Translations under genes and position numbers: made by a program
Shown here: one piece after another, positions 32,008-32,809 of the stretch
How the letters are laid out: every line of letters starts with the position of its first letter
How positions within the stretch are numbered: position 1 is the stretch's first letter
From: an uncultured Clostridium sp.
Lineage (GTDB): Bacteria; Bacillota; Clostridia; Oscillospirales; Oscillospiraceae
Direction: 5' to 3'
Assembly: GCA_904420465.1 (NCBI GenBank)
Contig: CAJFVL010000015.1
Coordinates: 1-32,809, forward strand
Length of the DNA: 32,809 bases
Notes under the pieces: generated by a model
The model's input: only the letters and a program-made list of their open reading frames with translations
The model's database searches: none
What the model was told of the DNA's origin: nothing

Positions 32008-32809
32008 TTAGAAATCAGACTCCTGTGCAAATTCCGCATAATCGTCCAAAACGCTGTCGCTCAGATGAGGCAGATTTTTTTCGCCGCTGAGCTCCCGAAT
32101 TGCGTCGTAGGACAGGTAGGAGCATGATTCCGACATTGGGCCGCTCTCCATCAGGGCAAAGACCGGACGGGATATTTCCTGAAGGACCTTTCCGCGGCGG
32201 GCAGATGGGGCAACGATGTGGGCCTTGATTTTTAGATTTGGCTGCAGACTCATCAAATCCGCCATTCTCAGGAGGCCGGAGTAAATTGAGGTGGAGTGCT
32301 CCACCTCAAATGCCCGAACGACCGCATTCCGCCGAATCCAGAGGATATCAATGTTCTCTATGATCCGGAGGGTTACATTGTCATAATTCAGAGGCAGGTG
32401 TGTCAGAAGGACATGATCGGCAACGGGGCGCCATAGTTCCAGAACCCGCTGGCGGTCTCCGCTGGGAATCCAAAGCCGAAACCCCATTGATTCGCCGATT
32501 TTTGCAAGCGCGGCCTGAATTTGGATGTGTTCGGTCTCTGTCCCCCGCCGGCCGAAGGTCCTTGTGTCCTCATCCGGAATGGAGACTGTAATCTGCCCGG
32601 CCCCAGAATTCACTACGGAGGGGAGCAGCTTTTTCCGGTCGGCGGCAGTCAGCGGATAACGCTTCGGCGATTTTGCCTGGGCTGTTAAGAGCGCCTCTAA
32701 ATATTGCAGTGCGTTGGAGTTGTACCAGGTGATGTCGCTGCGGCACTTCTCCGCCGACCAGCCGTCCCCCCACACTACGTTCAGGGGCGTGCCTACCACG
32801 TGCCAAGTG
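32008..32809 (-). CDS. Probable PD-(D/E)xK-type nuclease domain protein (5' end outside window)
   Basis: At least 266 residues; the frame is open to the right edge, so the N-terminus is missing. The central part reads HIQIQAALAKIGESMGFRLW, an alpha segment, then IENIDILWIRRNAVVRAFEV with EHSTSIYSGLLRMADL and HIVAPSARRGKVLQEISRP. The spacing of I-D-I-L-W and F-E-V-E-H after a beta strand fits a PD-(D/E)xK nuclease core (Asp ... Glu-x-Glu). I recall this block from restriction-like domains, some fused to helicases or methylases, but this is pattern memory, not a search. A 'defence/restriction' role is inference. The GTG at 32799 is not assumed to be the start. Confidence 0.6.
   Translation of the reverse strand, partial: TWHVVGTPLNVVWGDGWSAEKCRSDITWYNSNALQYLEALLTAQAKSPKRYPLTAADRKKLLPSVVNSGAGQITVSIPDEDTRTFGRRGTETEHIQIQAALAKIGESMGFRLWIPSGDRQRVLELWRPVADHVLLTHLPLNYDNVTLRIIENIDILWIRRNAVVRAFEVEHSTSIYSGLLRMADLMSLQPNLKIKAHIVAPSARRGKVLQEISRPVFALMESGPMSESCSYLSYDAIRELSGEKNLPHLSDSVLDDYAEFAQESDF

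Overview
The window looks like part of the chromosome of a high-GC, spore-forming, anaerobic Gram-positive gut bacterium of the Clostridia (Oscillospiraceae, near Flavonifractor/Lawsonibacter/Intestinimonas). This is inferred from GC-rich codon use, strong AGGAGG ribosome sites, lipoprotein and S-layer (SLH) surface proteins, a spoVAC gene with a sigma-G-like promoter, rubrerythrin/PerR oxygen defence and many Fe-S proteins. Genus is a guess; no rRNA or tRNA is present.

Layout. 1-2419 is the 3' part of rpoC, closed by a bidirectional terminator. 2480-4397 (minus) holds a ferredoxin, a small secreted protein and a lipoprotein serpin. 4593-5606 is an Fe-S aldo/keto reductase. 5631-9348 is a cobalamin riboswitch and a 1101-residue surface protein carrying a transcobalamin-like alpha-domain/beta-domain pair (DUF4430) and three SLH repeats. 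9475-9993 is a DUF4358 lipoprotein behind an ECF-sigma-type promoter. Then come cdd and a pentapeptide-repeat protein (minus), with a 159-bp inverted-repeat element upstream of cdd.

11350-16729 is a TPP-riboswitch operon, thiM-thiE-thiD-thiT-tenA-thiC. It makes the pyrimidine moiety de novo (ThiC), salvages pyrimidine (TenA) and thiazole (ThiM), couples them (ThiE) and imports thiamine (ThiT). 16730-16915 (minus) is a YtxH-like protein. 17000-22847 is a pyrimidine cluster, pyrC-pyrF-(two zinc-ribbon paralogues)-pyrK-pyrD-DUF1622, with a palindromic repeat between pyrC and pyrF. 22889-27103 holds a phosphatase-acetyltransferase fusion, exonuclease III, a Nudix hydrolase, metF and a TVP38-family membrane protein.

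27149-28243 is a PerR-type regulator with its operator and a reverse rubrerythrin. It is followed by an AT-rich island (about 28250-29540) with an unknown 311-residue membrane protein and a 26-codon stub of a tyrosine integrase. The island ends in the damaged 3' remnant of a second rubrerythrin. After that come an Sfp-type phosphopantetheinyl transferase and a DUF6512 protein (minus), spoVAC (plus), and at the right edge a partial gene for a probable PD-(D/E)xK nuclease (minus).

The most interesting system is the riboswitch-controlled, SLH-anchored, intrinsic-factor-like protein at 5631-9348, read here as a cell-surface corrinoid trap. Second is the rubrerythrin duplication interrupted by the AT-rich island.
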